Assembly: GCA_009617715.1 (NCBI GenBank)
Contig: VTFK01000187.1
Coordinates: forward strand, 420,408 to 484,407
Source of the DNA: Plectrocnemia conspersa
Lineage: Eukaryota; Arthropoda; Insecta; Trichoptera; Polycentropodidae
Direction of reading: 5' to 3'
DNA length: 64,000 nt
Below the pieces are notes generated by a model. It saw only the letters and a list, made by a program, of their open reading frames with translations, was not told where the DNA came from and did not search any database. This document shows, one piece after another, positions 40,601 to 53,000 of this stretch. The number at the start of each line of letters is the position of its first letter. The stretch's first letter is position 1. A program made the position numbers and the translations under genes.

Positions 40601-42099
40601 AAACAATTTTCTATATTCATTGTTTCTGAACTTAGACATCACGCAAATCACATATGGCTTTAAACAACTAAAAAAGAGATCTGCCTTACAAAAGGGTAGA
40701 GCAAAAAATAATATAGAAATCGTGCAGGACACCCAGTATTGCACAATGACCACACACTTTCAAAATACCTTCATAAAAAAAACATTACAAGAAGTAAAGA
40801 CACGCATCGAAGACAATACGTTCGCATCATTTGCCATTAAACAGACTGTTCTCTCCGATAAGCGTCAACAAATAGATATGCGTTTCTGAATATAATGCAA
40901 TTGTATCTCAATTATTCTAGTCAAAGCTTTATCTAAGAATATATACAAAAGTTGTGACACTACTAAGACTCATAGACCAGAAGAGTAATCAAGAGATCAC
41001 GGCATCACAGACTGTCGCAAGTGATGAGAAAAACATTGGTTTCACCTGAACAAACGATTGCCACTTGACACACTAGCAGAAACTCTCAGATTTTCAAGAT
41101 TTAAATTCTGACTGATACCGACATCAGCTATATTTCTCTATATACAAACGTGGTAAATTATTTATAATAATTTCTGAAAATAAACGTTACTTGTCTATAA
41201 ATAAATGTTTAATGTTAGAAATATAATAAGGAAAAATAAAACATACATTGTTTATTTCGTTTTTAATACTTTATACGCCTCATATAATATACATATATGA
41301 TAAGTCAAGTATACTGTAAGGTTTAAACGTGTGTCTGTTGTCATTTATGTTTTATATAATATTTTTTTATTTGCTAAATGTAGAATGTCATGTATTACGC
41401 ATATAATATGTAAATACATATATAGTTTCAAGCATTTATCTAGGAGAAGAAATATAATTTATAAAACGCATATGTTTTAAGAACTAGATTGCTATGAATA
41501 AAATAAAGTGTGTCAAACGGCTTATTAAGATTTTTTCTAGCATAATATTTTTCATAATAGATATACATAACTAAGCAAAGATTAGTCCTGAAAATACATA
41601 AAAATACCCTTTGGCTATTCTCTTTCAACTTAAAATACCAAAAAATATTTTGGTTATTTTTCGAATGTGTTAAGCTTTGTTATATTTTGATAAAATTACA
41701 CCTAAATTATAGTTACAGCAGTTGAATTTTAAATATGACCTACCGTCAAAGTTTCCGGAAAATAATTAATCAAATTGTTGTTAATTAAATGTCATTATAA
41801 ACATAAAAGTTTATTTTTAATAAATTTGACGTTTTATTTTGTAAGTAAAATATAACAATAACATAATTATAAAAACTGCGCAGTTAACGCAAGGTCATTC
41901 AAACAAATAAAAAATGATATAGCAACGCGTTTTGAAAAAAAACAGCTTATACCGCCCATTAACCCCTCAAATAGCATCATAAAAACAAACCGTAAATAAA
42001 GGATGCAATAGAATGCGTCTACCAGCGTAAAAACCGCTATTGAAATATATTCTTTAAATATATCACCTTCAGAACCTTGTATTTTAACTTATTCAAGGC

Positions 42100-42360
42100 G
42101 TGAAGATATGTCGTTGTTCAAATGTGCAAGCGATGCAATTGGCCAACCAAATTTTGCATCTCTGATTCGACAGAGACGACTCGAATCAAGAGTATAAAAG
42201 TTCCGACATTTTGTCACATCACGAAACGATCAACTAACTCGAGACAATATGATCAGAGACAATTACACAAATCGAAACGGCAGACGAACACGAAAAACTT
42301 CAGCATATCATTCAGAAGACATCACTTCAACTTAACTGAATAAAGTGTTATCAGCATTCT
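42100..42360 (+). promoter_or_regulatory. TATA box and AATAAA about 145 bp apart (LTR-like or small transcript)
   Basis: GTATAAAAG (TATAAAAG at 42193-42200) is followed at 42339-42344 by AATAAA in GAATAAAGTG. TATA and polyadenylation signals this close together are usual in solo LTRs; a short transcript is the alternative. The 73-codon frame between is Lys/Arg/Thr-rich and unrecognised. Confidence 0.3.
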
Positions 42361-43279
42361 AGCGTCTATTTTGGCTGCAAAGTCACATCCTTTGGCTTCA
42401 AAACCCAATGTATTATAAACATATTATTTTCGTAAGTAAAATCGTGTTCATTTATACAAATTAGTTAATAGCAATTTTCGAGTAAAATATTAAGAAAATA
42501 TTTGAACTATGTGATTTGAGATTTTATTTAAATATACCAAGAATTAGGGTTTTACGGTCAAAAACATCTGGATAACTAAAATATAAAATTATTACATATC
42601 ACAAAAAACGCTATGCAGTTTTTTTTTTTAAATAAAATACAGTCCGAAAGCATAAAAATCACACTATTAATAAAAAATATCCAATTTACAATGAAGCCAT
42701 ACTAAAGTCGGAGTATTGTCAGAAAACGGAAGCGGAAACGATGTGATACATTGAGCGAACTTATGTTTTGTTATAAAGGTAGATTTAAAATATAAATACT
42801 ATATATACATATTTCCAATCGAAAACAAATTATTAAAAAATAACCTGGTTGCCATAGATATATTTTTATCTCACTTCCATCACCTCTTTCTATGCCATGT
42901 TATCACTGACAAGTTAAAAAAAAGAAAAGTAGTGTAAATTTAATATTTAAAATATTTTTACGCACTCTCGTGTGTGACATCTGTTACACCACTGTCACTG
43001 TATTATAATTATTGTGAATCTTTTGTTTCAACATCCTAGGTCTTAGTCCAATACGTTACAACTGGGTAAACACAATTTACAAAGACTTTGTATGTAGTGG
43101 GACATTAAACTTTAATCAGAGTCTGTAAATCAGTATCATATATTAAATGTATTATCACAGTTAACAATTAATAAATGTCACTATACACGACCTATCTTGA
43201 TTTTATTTTAGTTACATATATTGATAGTGATACGTGATATTATAAACATTTAGGAAAACCTAATCTAATATATATTAAT

Positions 43280-43435
43280 CAATCGAAATTAAAATTATGT
43301 ACTAATAACTAATTCTAATTACACAGACACGATACAACTGGAAAGCACTATGGTTCATTGGGAATTCGAACCCGTGTCTTTTCAATTATTATTCACTGAC
43401 TTATACCACTGATATATTGTGCTAGTTATATTTGA
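43280..43435 (-). repeat. tRNA-derived SINE-like copy 2
   Basis: The minus-strand B-box GGTTCGAATTC is at 43362-43372. It is preceded by CAGTGGTATAAGTCAGTG (A-box-like) and followed by CCAATGAACCATAGTGC and TTAGTTATTAGTAC, which parallel copy 1 (TGAACCCTAATG, TTAGTTATTAT). The match between two distant loci supports a dispersed pol III-type repeat rather than a tRNA gene. Confidence 0.55.
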
Positions 43436-43619
43436 TTTTATTTAAAAAATAAAACATCGCAATGTAGAGAATACAATTTTATAATAATAATAAAAACGCC
43501 CATAAATACATAGCAATGATAACCTATATTTTGTCAAATAAGTATTTATTATGTATGTTATTTAAAAAAAGCACTGTCACTGTCTAATAAAATATCTAGA
43601 ATTTTATATTAAAAGTTAA

Positions 43620-44010
43620 TTTATACCAAAATCACGCCGATACACGCACGTATAAGCATCGGCCTTGCAAAAACTTCGTAGTATACGTGCCACAATGTCC
43701 AGAAAGCACTTTTAAAATACCTGATTATATCGCATTCCGCTTTTTAACAAACCGCCACGTCATCCCGTCGAATCATTCATACGATCACATAATATTAAAT
43801 TTTTTAATATAAATATTTCCAATAGATCAAACCCGATAATACGATCGCCCACAAAAAAAAACGCCCGTTGCCTAGAAGCCGCGTATAAATAATTCAATTA
43901 CATCCACAACCCATCTTTGATTCGCAGTTACGATTCATTGATAGTAGAACCTCCATGAATTCGGAGGCCACTCAATATTGCACGACTTACGCACGTGTAT
44001 GTGTTCATTA
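43620..44010. promoter_or_regulatory. GC-richer block
   Basis: Complex sequence with CpG-rich pieces, including GCACGTATAAGC and CGTTGCCTAGAAGC (an RFX-like half-site). No ORF worth calling. Confidence 0.2.
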
Positions 44011-45599
44011 TTGAGCAAAAAATCTTGTAACTATGCCATAGTTTTTATCGTAAAGGTCTTGAACATTTTTCAAAAATTAACAAAATTTTTAAAATGCACG
44101 AACATGGAAAACAAGTATTTTTAGAACAGTTAACAAATAGTTACAACATATGAGAACAAATTTTGAGTAGATATCATTAGACTGATTTATTACATTTCAA
44201 ACCCTAAATATGATAATCAAAATTTACCAATTAAAAAAATACGAAAGACTAGTTAAGATAAACCAACTCTGCAAATAAGCATTTTATAATGTCTGTATAC
44301 ACTATATTACGCAACTTACTATGTATTGGTTTTTACTTTATGAAATTGTAACTAATGATATATTATTTTTAAACCATGTTTTTTTAGTTTCAATTTAAAA
44401 ATAGTGTAAGAATTACTAACAAGATTTTTCCAAAAAGCGTGCTCTTAATTGAAGTAGGTATTAAGTTATTAAGTGCATAATTTATAATGCACAAAAAAAA
44501 AAAAACAATTATACTTTCTTACATTTGTCAAATGTGTTTTCATCTAAAAACGTGACTTGCTCAATGAAATAACATTAGAAGCCTTGGAAAGCACTGGCAA
44601 TGTAATCCAATAAAGTCTAAATCGTTAAATGAAATTTATAAATAGCTTATTATACGGCCTAGATATTTAATATATATATATATATATTTTAGCATATAAT
44701 TCTGGGAAAGACAAATATAAAATGCTTAGTTTTTTATTACACTAAATTATAGTAGAAATAACAATATTCTTTAAAGTATAATACGTATTTTGTTAAAATC
44801 ATAACGAAATATCACCGGTCGTTCACACTACGACGATCACATGATATTTGACAGAATTTTTTTTTTGCGCTTTAAATATTATTTTTCAGAAATCAACACA
44901 TCACATCAAAAGCGATATAATCGTATTGATATAGTGTAACGATCAAATATATGAAAGACAAGCATTTTGTATCGAAAATATTTTGGCAATCAACATTCTG
45001 CGATCCTTAAACAATATATCTTATAAATAAATGCATATAATGATATAATCAACTTGCTTTCTTGATGTATTTTATTTCTCGAGAAATGAGAACTCTCATT
45101 TACACTTCTCGATTTTTTTTTCGAGAATTGCTTAATAAAAAATATTTTGAATATTTAATATGTGATTATAATAATAATATAGTATTGTTGATATCTGTTT
45201 ATAATTATTGATCAGAAAACTGAGTAATCTTTGAAGATGGAAATTTTTAATAGAATGATGATTTGTTTTAATGAACGCAAATAATCAAAGGACCAGAACG
45301 GATCAATCTACTTCGATTGATAAAGTTAAAAGTGTTCATACCGGCTGTGGCTACTTCTCACTTTTTATATTTCTAACTGAAAAAAAGGAAAATACTTTTG
45401 GATTATTAAATTAATAGCTGATCGGGAAATTTTATGGCTAAACTCTGTGGAAAACCCGCATACATTTTTGTAATCTGTTAATTCTAACGTGAAAAGAATT
45501 TTCTTATCTAATTATTAATATAGTTTTTTAGATTACCACAGCAAAGATATGGCTGATTGAAGTGGTTGAAAAAATCGTCAGCAATTTGTTGTCATTCAA

Positions 45600-45965
45600 A
45601 TACTTTTGACCTCTATTAAAAGCTTTCAATAAAGCATGCATATTTTTAAGCATCTAACATAGATCCACTCTTTTTCATGCAGCGGTTGTCAAACATTCAA
45701 AAATATTTGTACAATTTAAATTTGTAACAAAAAAATCTTAGTGAAAAGTCAACAAATTTCAGGAAAAATGAGAATTTTCAATTTAGAATGTTTCTCGAGA
45801 AGAAAGCTTCTACCAACATGAAAATATAATGAGAGCAATGTGTATTAAAATTTTTCCGACATTTCACTTTATAAGCTCTTAAGCAAACCATGCATATTTT
45901 AAAAAATCTGGGTTGGACCCATCTTTTATTATGCTGTGGTATAAAAAAAAATCAGCAGTTTTAAA
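45600..45965. repeat. Diverged direct repeat, about 249 bp apart
   Basis: The block at 45625-45690 (GCATGCATATTTTTAAGC, ATAGATCCACTC, TTTTTCATGCAGCGGT) recurs at about 45874-45942 (CATGCATATTTT, GTTGGACCCATC, TTTATTATGCTGTGGT). The two copies are clearly related but diverged. They lie left of a hAT-like terminus at 46613-46625 and may be subterminal repeats of one element. Confidence 0.5.
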
Positions 45966-46612
45966 ACAAATTAAATTTTCGAAAAAAAAAAGGCTCTAAA
46001 AAATATGCTGATTTCTTGAAATAAAAATGTTTGATTTGCCATCATTTTTTGCGAAATTCTTGAGGAGATATAATAATCGAGTAATTATATTATAATAGTG
46101 ATGTTTGTCTTTATTTAAAATTTATTTTTTGGTTATTTTTTTATATGCATTCAATTATTTCTTATTTTACAAAACTTTAAGAATATATTCTAGAAACGAT
46201 TTTTTTTACTAAATGACGCCTCATAAATACAAAGTAAATGATTCTTGCAACAAATGTGTTTTTAAATTTAGCTCTGTAAGTTTGCGCATATTATTTTTAT
46301 AGGAAAACTTAAAAGAAAAAAATTAATCTGTTCCGTTAGTTTCGCAAAAAAAAAACGCAAGCCAAAATGTTTTTTTTGTAAATGCCATTAAAGAATGAAA
46401 GATGAATAAAACTTAGATTTTGTCACTAAGCATAATGAACATGTTTAAAAAATTCAAAATTATAATGCAAACAAAGATCAGTATTTTTTTTGGTAAAATA
46501 TATTAATGAACAATCTCTTAAAGTAAAGTATTTTTTTCCAGAATATATCCAGTCAAATACTAGTTTTGATTTCGTTATCAAAGGTCTAAGGATAACATAG
46601 AATCTGAAAAAA

Positions 46613-46625
46613 TTGCCCACCCCTG
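46613..46625. mobile_element. hAT-like right terminus
   Basis: TTGCCCACCCCTG is the reverse complement of CAGGGGTGGGCAA, a classic hAT end. I did not find the opposite end to its left, so only the terminus is reported. Confidence 0.4.
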
Positions 46626-46859
46626 GTATAAAACATCCGCAATGCAGCTACGCAGAGTATCTGTTTAATACACAACCCTCAACTCTCACATTACTCGCTA
46701 ATTACTAATTGTGTGTTTAATATTTCTTTTAAAAATACCGGATTTTTTGGCAAGAGCGATATTTTTGTGAACTTGATTTAAAGATATACTATATGTGATC
46801 TACCAGGGCCGCATTTGGTATATACCCATTAAGCTTTCAATAAAAGGATCGTAAGTTTT

Positions 46860-47410
46860 CATCTCAGTCGCAATTTCGATTCGGCGAAAAGGGGCGCCCG
46901 TAAATAGAGGGCGCCGCGCCCGTGTGTTTGTACACACTCCCGCAACATCTCAGCTGCATCCTAAGAGACCACGTGACGTCATCCCGATCGATATACCGAG
47001 CCTCCGGGAGGTTTAAAGGGACACCCTCGGACCTGCTCGCATCCCGCTCACACGCTATATCGCCATCTCTCTCCCGCCTACTGCGACCCGGATATTTTCC
47101 AATTTCCCGGAACTCGACCCCGCGCGCTTGCTTCGCGCTTTCCCGCTTCCCGCATCCCGCTTTCCCGAAAGGCACCGTGCCGTCTCGCTAACGAGGCGTT
47201 TCTCTCACTCACTCTTCTTTCTATCTCTCCCTCTCTCTCTCCTCTCTCTCTTTCTCTCTTATTCTCCAGCTTTTCTTCTCGCCGATAGAGCGCGACGTTC
47301 AAATGATTTAACGCGATGGCGAACTCTCTAGGAACGGAGTCGTTTTGTGATTTATATAGGGGACTCTGCATCTTTATTTGGCCGAATGAGGACCGTTTAT
47401 CAAGAGAGAT
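46860..47410. promoter_or_regulatory. GC-rich island, best promoter candidate near the sif exons
   Basis: About 550 bp that is clearly GC- and CpG-rich against the surroundings. It holds an E-box CACGTG (46970-46975) overlapping a perfect CRE TGACGTCA (46974-46981), and a long CT-rich tract (47205-47280; GAGA-type on the minus strand). Several overlapping ORFs on both strands are low-complexity Arg/Ser and look like composition artefacts. It lies about 3 kb downstream (minus sense) of sif exon l, so it could be an internal promoter for a shorter isoform. That is inference. Confidence 0.4.
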
Positions 47411-47661
47411 CTACGCTCATACAGTACATTATATAAAATAAAATATACTGCTTATATGAAACATATAAACGTAAAATTATATTTTACGCATTATTTACAC
47501 ATCAATTTGATATAAAATAACCTAACTCTAAACATTAACCTATAAGATTAAGACATACATAATACAATACAATACAACATCGATAATTGATTAATTATGA
47601 TAACAAAAGGTATAAATACAAGAACGTGTTAACTGACTTTTATTGGCAATGCTTAATAATA

Positions 47662-47709
47662 TAGACTTTCCTTTTAGACTTTGCTACTAGACTTTGCCAC
47701 TAGACTTTC
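47662..47709. repeat. Four tandem 13-bp units (minisatellite)
   Basis: Units start at 47662, 47675, 47688 and 47701. Each begins TAGACTTT and varies in the last four or five bases. Confidence 0.8.
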
Positions 47710-49910
47710 AAGATAAAACACAAATTGTACGATACAAATTTAATAATAATACAACTTATAATGCATTGAGAATATTAAGAGCGAGCTTAACAAATTCATG
47801 TTACAAAATAATTTAATACAAAATGTAAGTCTAACTAAACTCATAAATCAAACCATCATAATTAGAATAAAAGAACTTTTGAATTTTAAATCATAGCGTA
47901 ACTATAAATTATTTCTTAATTTATAATTTTCAAGCAATTTTTTATTGTATAAATTTTCACTATATTACTTTTAAGGATTTCAAAAATATTATTATAAAAT
48001 ATTAACAAAAATATACTTAAAAAATATGTGTGTATAACTTGGTGAAACACAAAATTATTAATAATTAATCTTATTGTCATAAAAAAAAAATATTTATTAA
48101 TGTATTTCATATGGTATAATTAAATATTGTATTTTAATTTAAAGAAACCAATAAACAGAAAATATTATTACATAATTACGGTTTATCTAAGTTAAAAATG
48201 TATTAATTTTAATATCTTTAGAAAACTGAATATCCTATTTAACACGCTTTTGCCTTATGATCTTTCATTATTTAATGATATAAAAAATACTACCTTTTTT
48301 ACAGTATTAGCACTTTTTTTATTTCTTCCATTAAAAAAGTAAAATAAGACTTTTATAAAGTTTTAAAACTTTTTTTAAATTGAGCAAGATTATCAATACT
48401 ATATTTATGTTTAATAATTTGAAGCATTTAAATCATGCTATAACTATAAATATTAGTCTAAATTCAAACGATCATGTTTCAACTTATGTTTTAAATTAGA
48501 AGATATTTTAAATAAATCTATAATTTTTTTTTTATAAAACAAACATTTTTATATTAATCTTTTAAAAACTCAATGATAACCTCAAATTGAAACAATCAAA
48601 GAGCATCATAATTTTTATATTAGAAAATACTATAAAAACACATTAATATAGTGTATCAAAGATGACGATAAAAACGATATTAAATTTAAATATGATCACA
48701 AAATGCCAAAGCACAGATTGTTTCAGAGCATGGAGACCACATATTAATGGTTCCAAATCTTAAGCTAAATGTAACTAAATTATCATTTAATCAATTGTTC
48801 AGAAGTATTTAGGTTTTTTTCTCAAATTAAAACCACCTTCGTTTTATTTTATATTATATTGTAGCTAATAGCAAATAGTAAACATGAAGATCGGTATACA
48901 CTAGTAACATTTAAAATATCAATATTTTTATCGAGGTTGTATTGTATTATTATCCCACTAACCTTTCGACGACCCTGCATCTGTTTATGCTGCCTTTCTA
49001 TATCCTGTTACTTGAAAGATAAACCATGCAAGTCTATATCAAGAAATCTTACATTTTATCACAAGTAAAGGCTTCATATGATATCATTCCTTAGACAATT
49101 TGCTAATATTTTTTATTTAAAATGCATAAGCTTTAAACTGTTAGTTACAAAAAGTAACATTTTATAAATCATTTTAAATAGTCTATCTAATTATTATTTT
49201 TGAGGTTCAAAATTTATTTAAAATAAATTTTGTTATTATAAAATATGTTTTAGTAGTATTCTTTAGTTAATAGTATTTTTTATATTTTAAAATACAGTTT
49301 TCTGCTACTTGAAATTAACGTAAATCTTTTAATAATTTAATAAAAAATGTATGTAATAAAAATTTTACTGACTACACAATTCCTAATAAATATATTCGTA
49401 TTAAGGAAAGATATATTTAATATAATTAAATTAAAATTAAGCTAGTAAGACTTGAAATGGTTTAAATTTTTTTAACCAATTTTCTGAACATCAAAAAGTA
49501 TAAAATAGACTTACATAGTTTATCATATTTGTATACATAAATTTTTACACGCAAAATTACAAAATTAAAATCATTTGAATTAATACGCAAACTTTTTAAT
49601 CCTTCTTTTTTGTTTTGATATGTATAATAACAAATAAATAATTTCTTTACTAATGAAATTACGTTATTTTGGAAAATTACTATTTTTTATATATTTTTAC
49701 GCCCCCAAGAAAATTAAATATTCTCCAGCCTATCAGAGTGGATTGCCACCCAATTCCCTGAGACACTACAAATGCTAATTTAACACAACATATTTGAATT
49801 TTAAATATTAGCAAGAATTGCAAAAGGTGATATTTTTTGCATATTCAAAATAAAATAACTAGACGCCGACTTCGCGTTTAAATTAAATACGATTGTCAAA
49901 ATTGACTTAC

Positions 49911-50043
49911 CTCGCTGGATGTCAAATAGCACAATCTGGAATCAGTACTCTCTATAGACGCCTGCTGCACCATTCCATATCGTTGAGACTCTCTATCGCT
50001 GAGATACTCTGATCGTAAACTATCTTGACGATCGAAAATGCCA
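49911..50043 (-). CDS. sif: sif exon l (most 3' exon in window)
   Basis: 133 bp, phase 2 to 0, acceptor ATTTTAG, donor GTAAGT. It encodes GIFDRQDSLRSEYLSDRESQ and RYGMVQQASIESTDSR, ending LCYLTSSE. EYLSDRES is a fourth variant of the Y-x-S-D motif. In still life proteins this block directly precedes an acidic stretch and the first PH domain. The consensus donor shows that splicing continues, but the partner exon was not found below this point. Confidence 0.85.
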
Positions 50044-53000
50044 CTAAAATAATAAATTATATTTCAAATCTTTTTCAAAACGAATAAATCTAGTCGCAAA
50101 CTCACCGTTGCTCAAAAGAGTCAGCTCTATTACTCTTATATCCGGAATCATTGAGGCTTCCTTCGTGACGGAGACTTGGCAATGAGTCCCAAGGTGACCT
50201 CCTTGGTTGACTACCTGGTCCAACTCCAGCCGGTCCTCCAGGACCTCCTGAGTTCACATTAGTACCAGTTGGACCAGTACGCCATCCGTCAGAATGTCGG
50301 AACCATTGACTCCTCGCCGATTCCCCGATACAAGAAGCGCAGCGAGAGTTCGAAACAAAGCTAAAAATATATATAATACGTTATCAGCAAAAAATCGTAA
50401 AATAGCAAATTTCTTACTTTATGCATATGCGCTGTAATAATTAAAGCAATATATTATAAGGTAATGTGAACAGTTATCGCAACCCCTAAGCCATTTATTC
50501 AGTCAAAATATGCAAATTCTGTACATAACATTGATTATATAAATATAACGTATCTTTATAGTGGTATTAATGCTAACGTTTATATTCATAAACGCTGGGT
50601 TTGCGCAATTTTAAAAAATAATAATTGTACGGCACGACTTAACCTTTACATGTATAAGTAAATCAAAACATATATATACATATGTATATACGCTTTATAA
50701 TTTAGTGTAGAAAAAAAAATAGAAAATATTAGGTCAATCAATTTATTTAATTAAGTTGAATGATTGTATATTTTATCTAACAAATCAACATCCGAAATAA
50801 ATACTTATGTTATTTTTTTGTTGAGAGGCTTACTTTTGTTGGTCATTGTTTTGAAGGCACGACTTTTATATATATTAAATTGTAATGATTTAAATTCTGA
50901 TAAAAAATAATAAATGATTATTTCTTTATTAAATTACACTTTACAAAATCTTATATAAAAATTATCTGGAGCTAAAAAGATTTGATCGCATTTAAATCAT
51001 TAAGAAAATTGTGCTTCTATCCAATTATACATTTGCTTTTTATTTATATTTAATAATTATCCATTGAAAAATATTTGTAATACGTAATTCAATGTGATAA
51101 AGTGGATGAAATTTTTTGGTTAGAATACTCAAAAATCAAAGTATTTTGACAATAAAAAAAACTTTTTTTAGAAAGCTTGTGGTTAAATTTTTTTAATTTC
51201 TTTTTCCAAAAAAAATATTTAATTATTTTTATTTTATTAAAAAAAAATCCATAAAAAATAAACTCATCTAGTGGTCATAAAAATCTTATTTAAAGAACCA
51301 AAGCTCATTCCTAAAATGTACAACTATTTTTAAAATTGTTTCACTTTGTGTACCGAGGCCACCATGTATTATTTAACTAATTTTAATCATTTTTTATATA
51401 TAAAGCTCAAACTATAGGCTAAAACAAAATTTTCTTATGAAAAAATATAATTTAATTATTTGACCTGTTCAAAATATTTTACTTTATTTCTACTTAAATC
51501 AAATCTTGCCTACATCGAATTAAATAATTTAAACGAAGAAGCCATTTAACATATTTTTTCTTGTTATTTATTTTGCCGATTAGTACCCACGTGTCTTTTA
51601 GATATTTTATTTTAAAAGGAATAATTCCGATGCTTGAAAAAATGAATTGCTTAGACATTGAGTAAAGTAGTATTTGTCTACACCACGCATTGTGTTTTAA
51701 GCTATGTATGTATGTAAATATAAAAGGTATGACTCTCTAAACTAATCACATGTTTCTTTACGTTTTATCTTATTCATTGAAAACGCCATAAAAACCACTA
51801 ATTCGATAAAAATAAAAAACATATTTACCTGGAATTGTGATCACTCATGTAACCTTGATCGCGTTGATCTCTAATTCGTTCTCTAAAAGTAGAAAAGATA
51901 TAATCAATAATTATTCATATTTTACATAATTTTATATAAGTGTTTTTTGATTGATTATTTTAGATGTATTACAATATCAAAAGAACCTAATTTATTATTA
52001 ATAAACTATTTAATTTAAAAAAATATGAGTACATATTATTATGCAAGTTTTTGGTTATAATTACAATAAGATGTTATCTATTTATTTTTATAAATCAGTA
52101 ACTTTTTATTAAAGTCAATTAAATTTACCATAATATTGTCATTCATATTATTTTATTTTTAAAGCTTTTGCCTTTTATTAATATTTATATAATTCATATT
52201 ACACAATCCAAATTTAAGTTATTTAATTATTGATTAAATTATAATATATATTTTATAAACCTTGTATTGTGATCGCTAAGATATCCTCTTTCTCTGTCCC
52301 TTTCTCTATCTCTTTGCAGTTCATTTCGATCGCTGTTAATTAAACAAAAAAACATTAGTAAATACATTATCAAGCATTACACGCATATATCAATAAAAAT
52401 ATATATTTTTTCAACTTTTTACAAATTAAAAAAATATTTTGCCTGTAATACCCATCCCTTTCGGGCCTGTCCCTGCCGACGCTCGGCGGTGGTCTTTCAA
52501 CGCTAAGACGGTGCGGAAGAGGCAACGTAGAAGATTTAGGACCACTAGGCGGTTGAATAGGACCTTTAGAAAGCAATTTAAAATTTAATGAGACTCCAAG
52601 TTTCATATAATATATAAATAATTACGTCTCCGTGGTGGATAGGGACTTCGTTGGTTAGATCCGGGAAGACTTTCTGCAAATTCTACATAACAATCACATT
52701 CATAGATATATTAAGATTTGAGCTACAAATAAAAAGAACTACAGTGTACCTAGATTTTCCATACTCTGCGATAACAGTGCTTCGAATGTGTGCAAGCTGT
52801 AACTCTCTGCGTCCATTCCTTTGGCTAAGGTGTTCCTTAAATGCATCTCATATTCCAAAAGCAGTCTTGAAGTGGGTGACCCAGGTGTTGGAGTCGAGTT
52901 TGACTGTTGTACTTGCTAAAATTAGAATTAAGAAAAATTTAGAATTTTGTAAATTTAATATAATATTAATGGTACCATGCCTGGTGGTGATGTCCACGCC

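Larger units (their letters stand above)
34833..49910. other. Non-coding DNA downstream (minus sense) of the sif exons
   Basis: Probably the start of the long sif intron that follows exon l. It contains the islands, SINE copy, hAT-like termini and minisatellite listed separately. I looked for an exon encoding the acidic stretch and first PH domain of still life on the minus strand and did not find one. Confidence 0.45.

Noticed and set aside
40590..40889. 99-codon plus-strand frame
   Set aside because: Looks more protein-like than most, but I recognise no family, splice context or partner. It may be a fragment of a mobile element.
46864..47371. Four open frames on both strands (up to 103 codons)
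   Set aside because: Same cause: a CpG-rich island and a CT tract. The translations are Arg/Glu or Ser/Leu runs.
49208..49232. 25-bp perfect AT palindrome
   Set aside because: AT-only apart from its ends; expected by chance at this composition.
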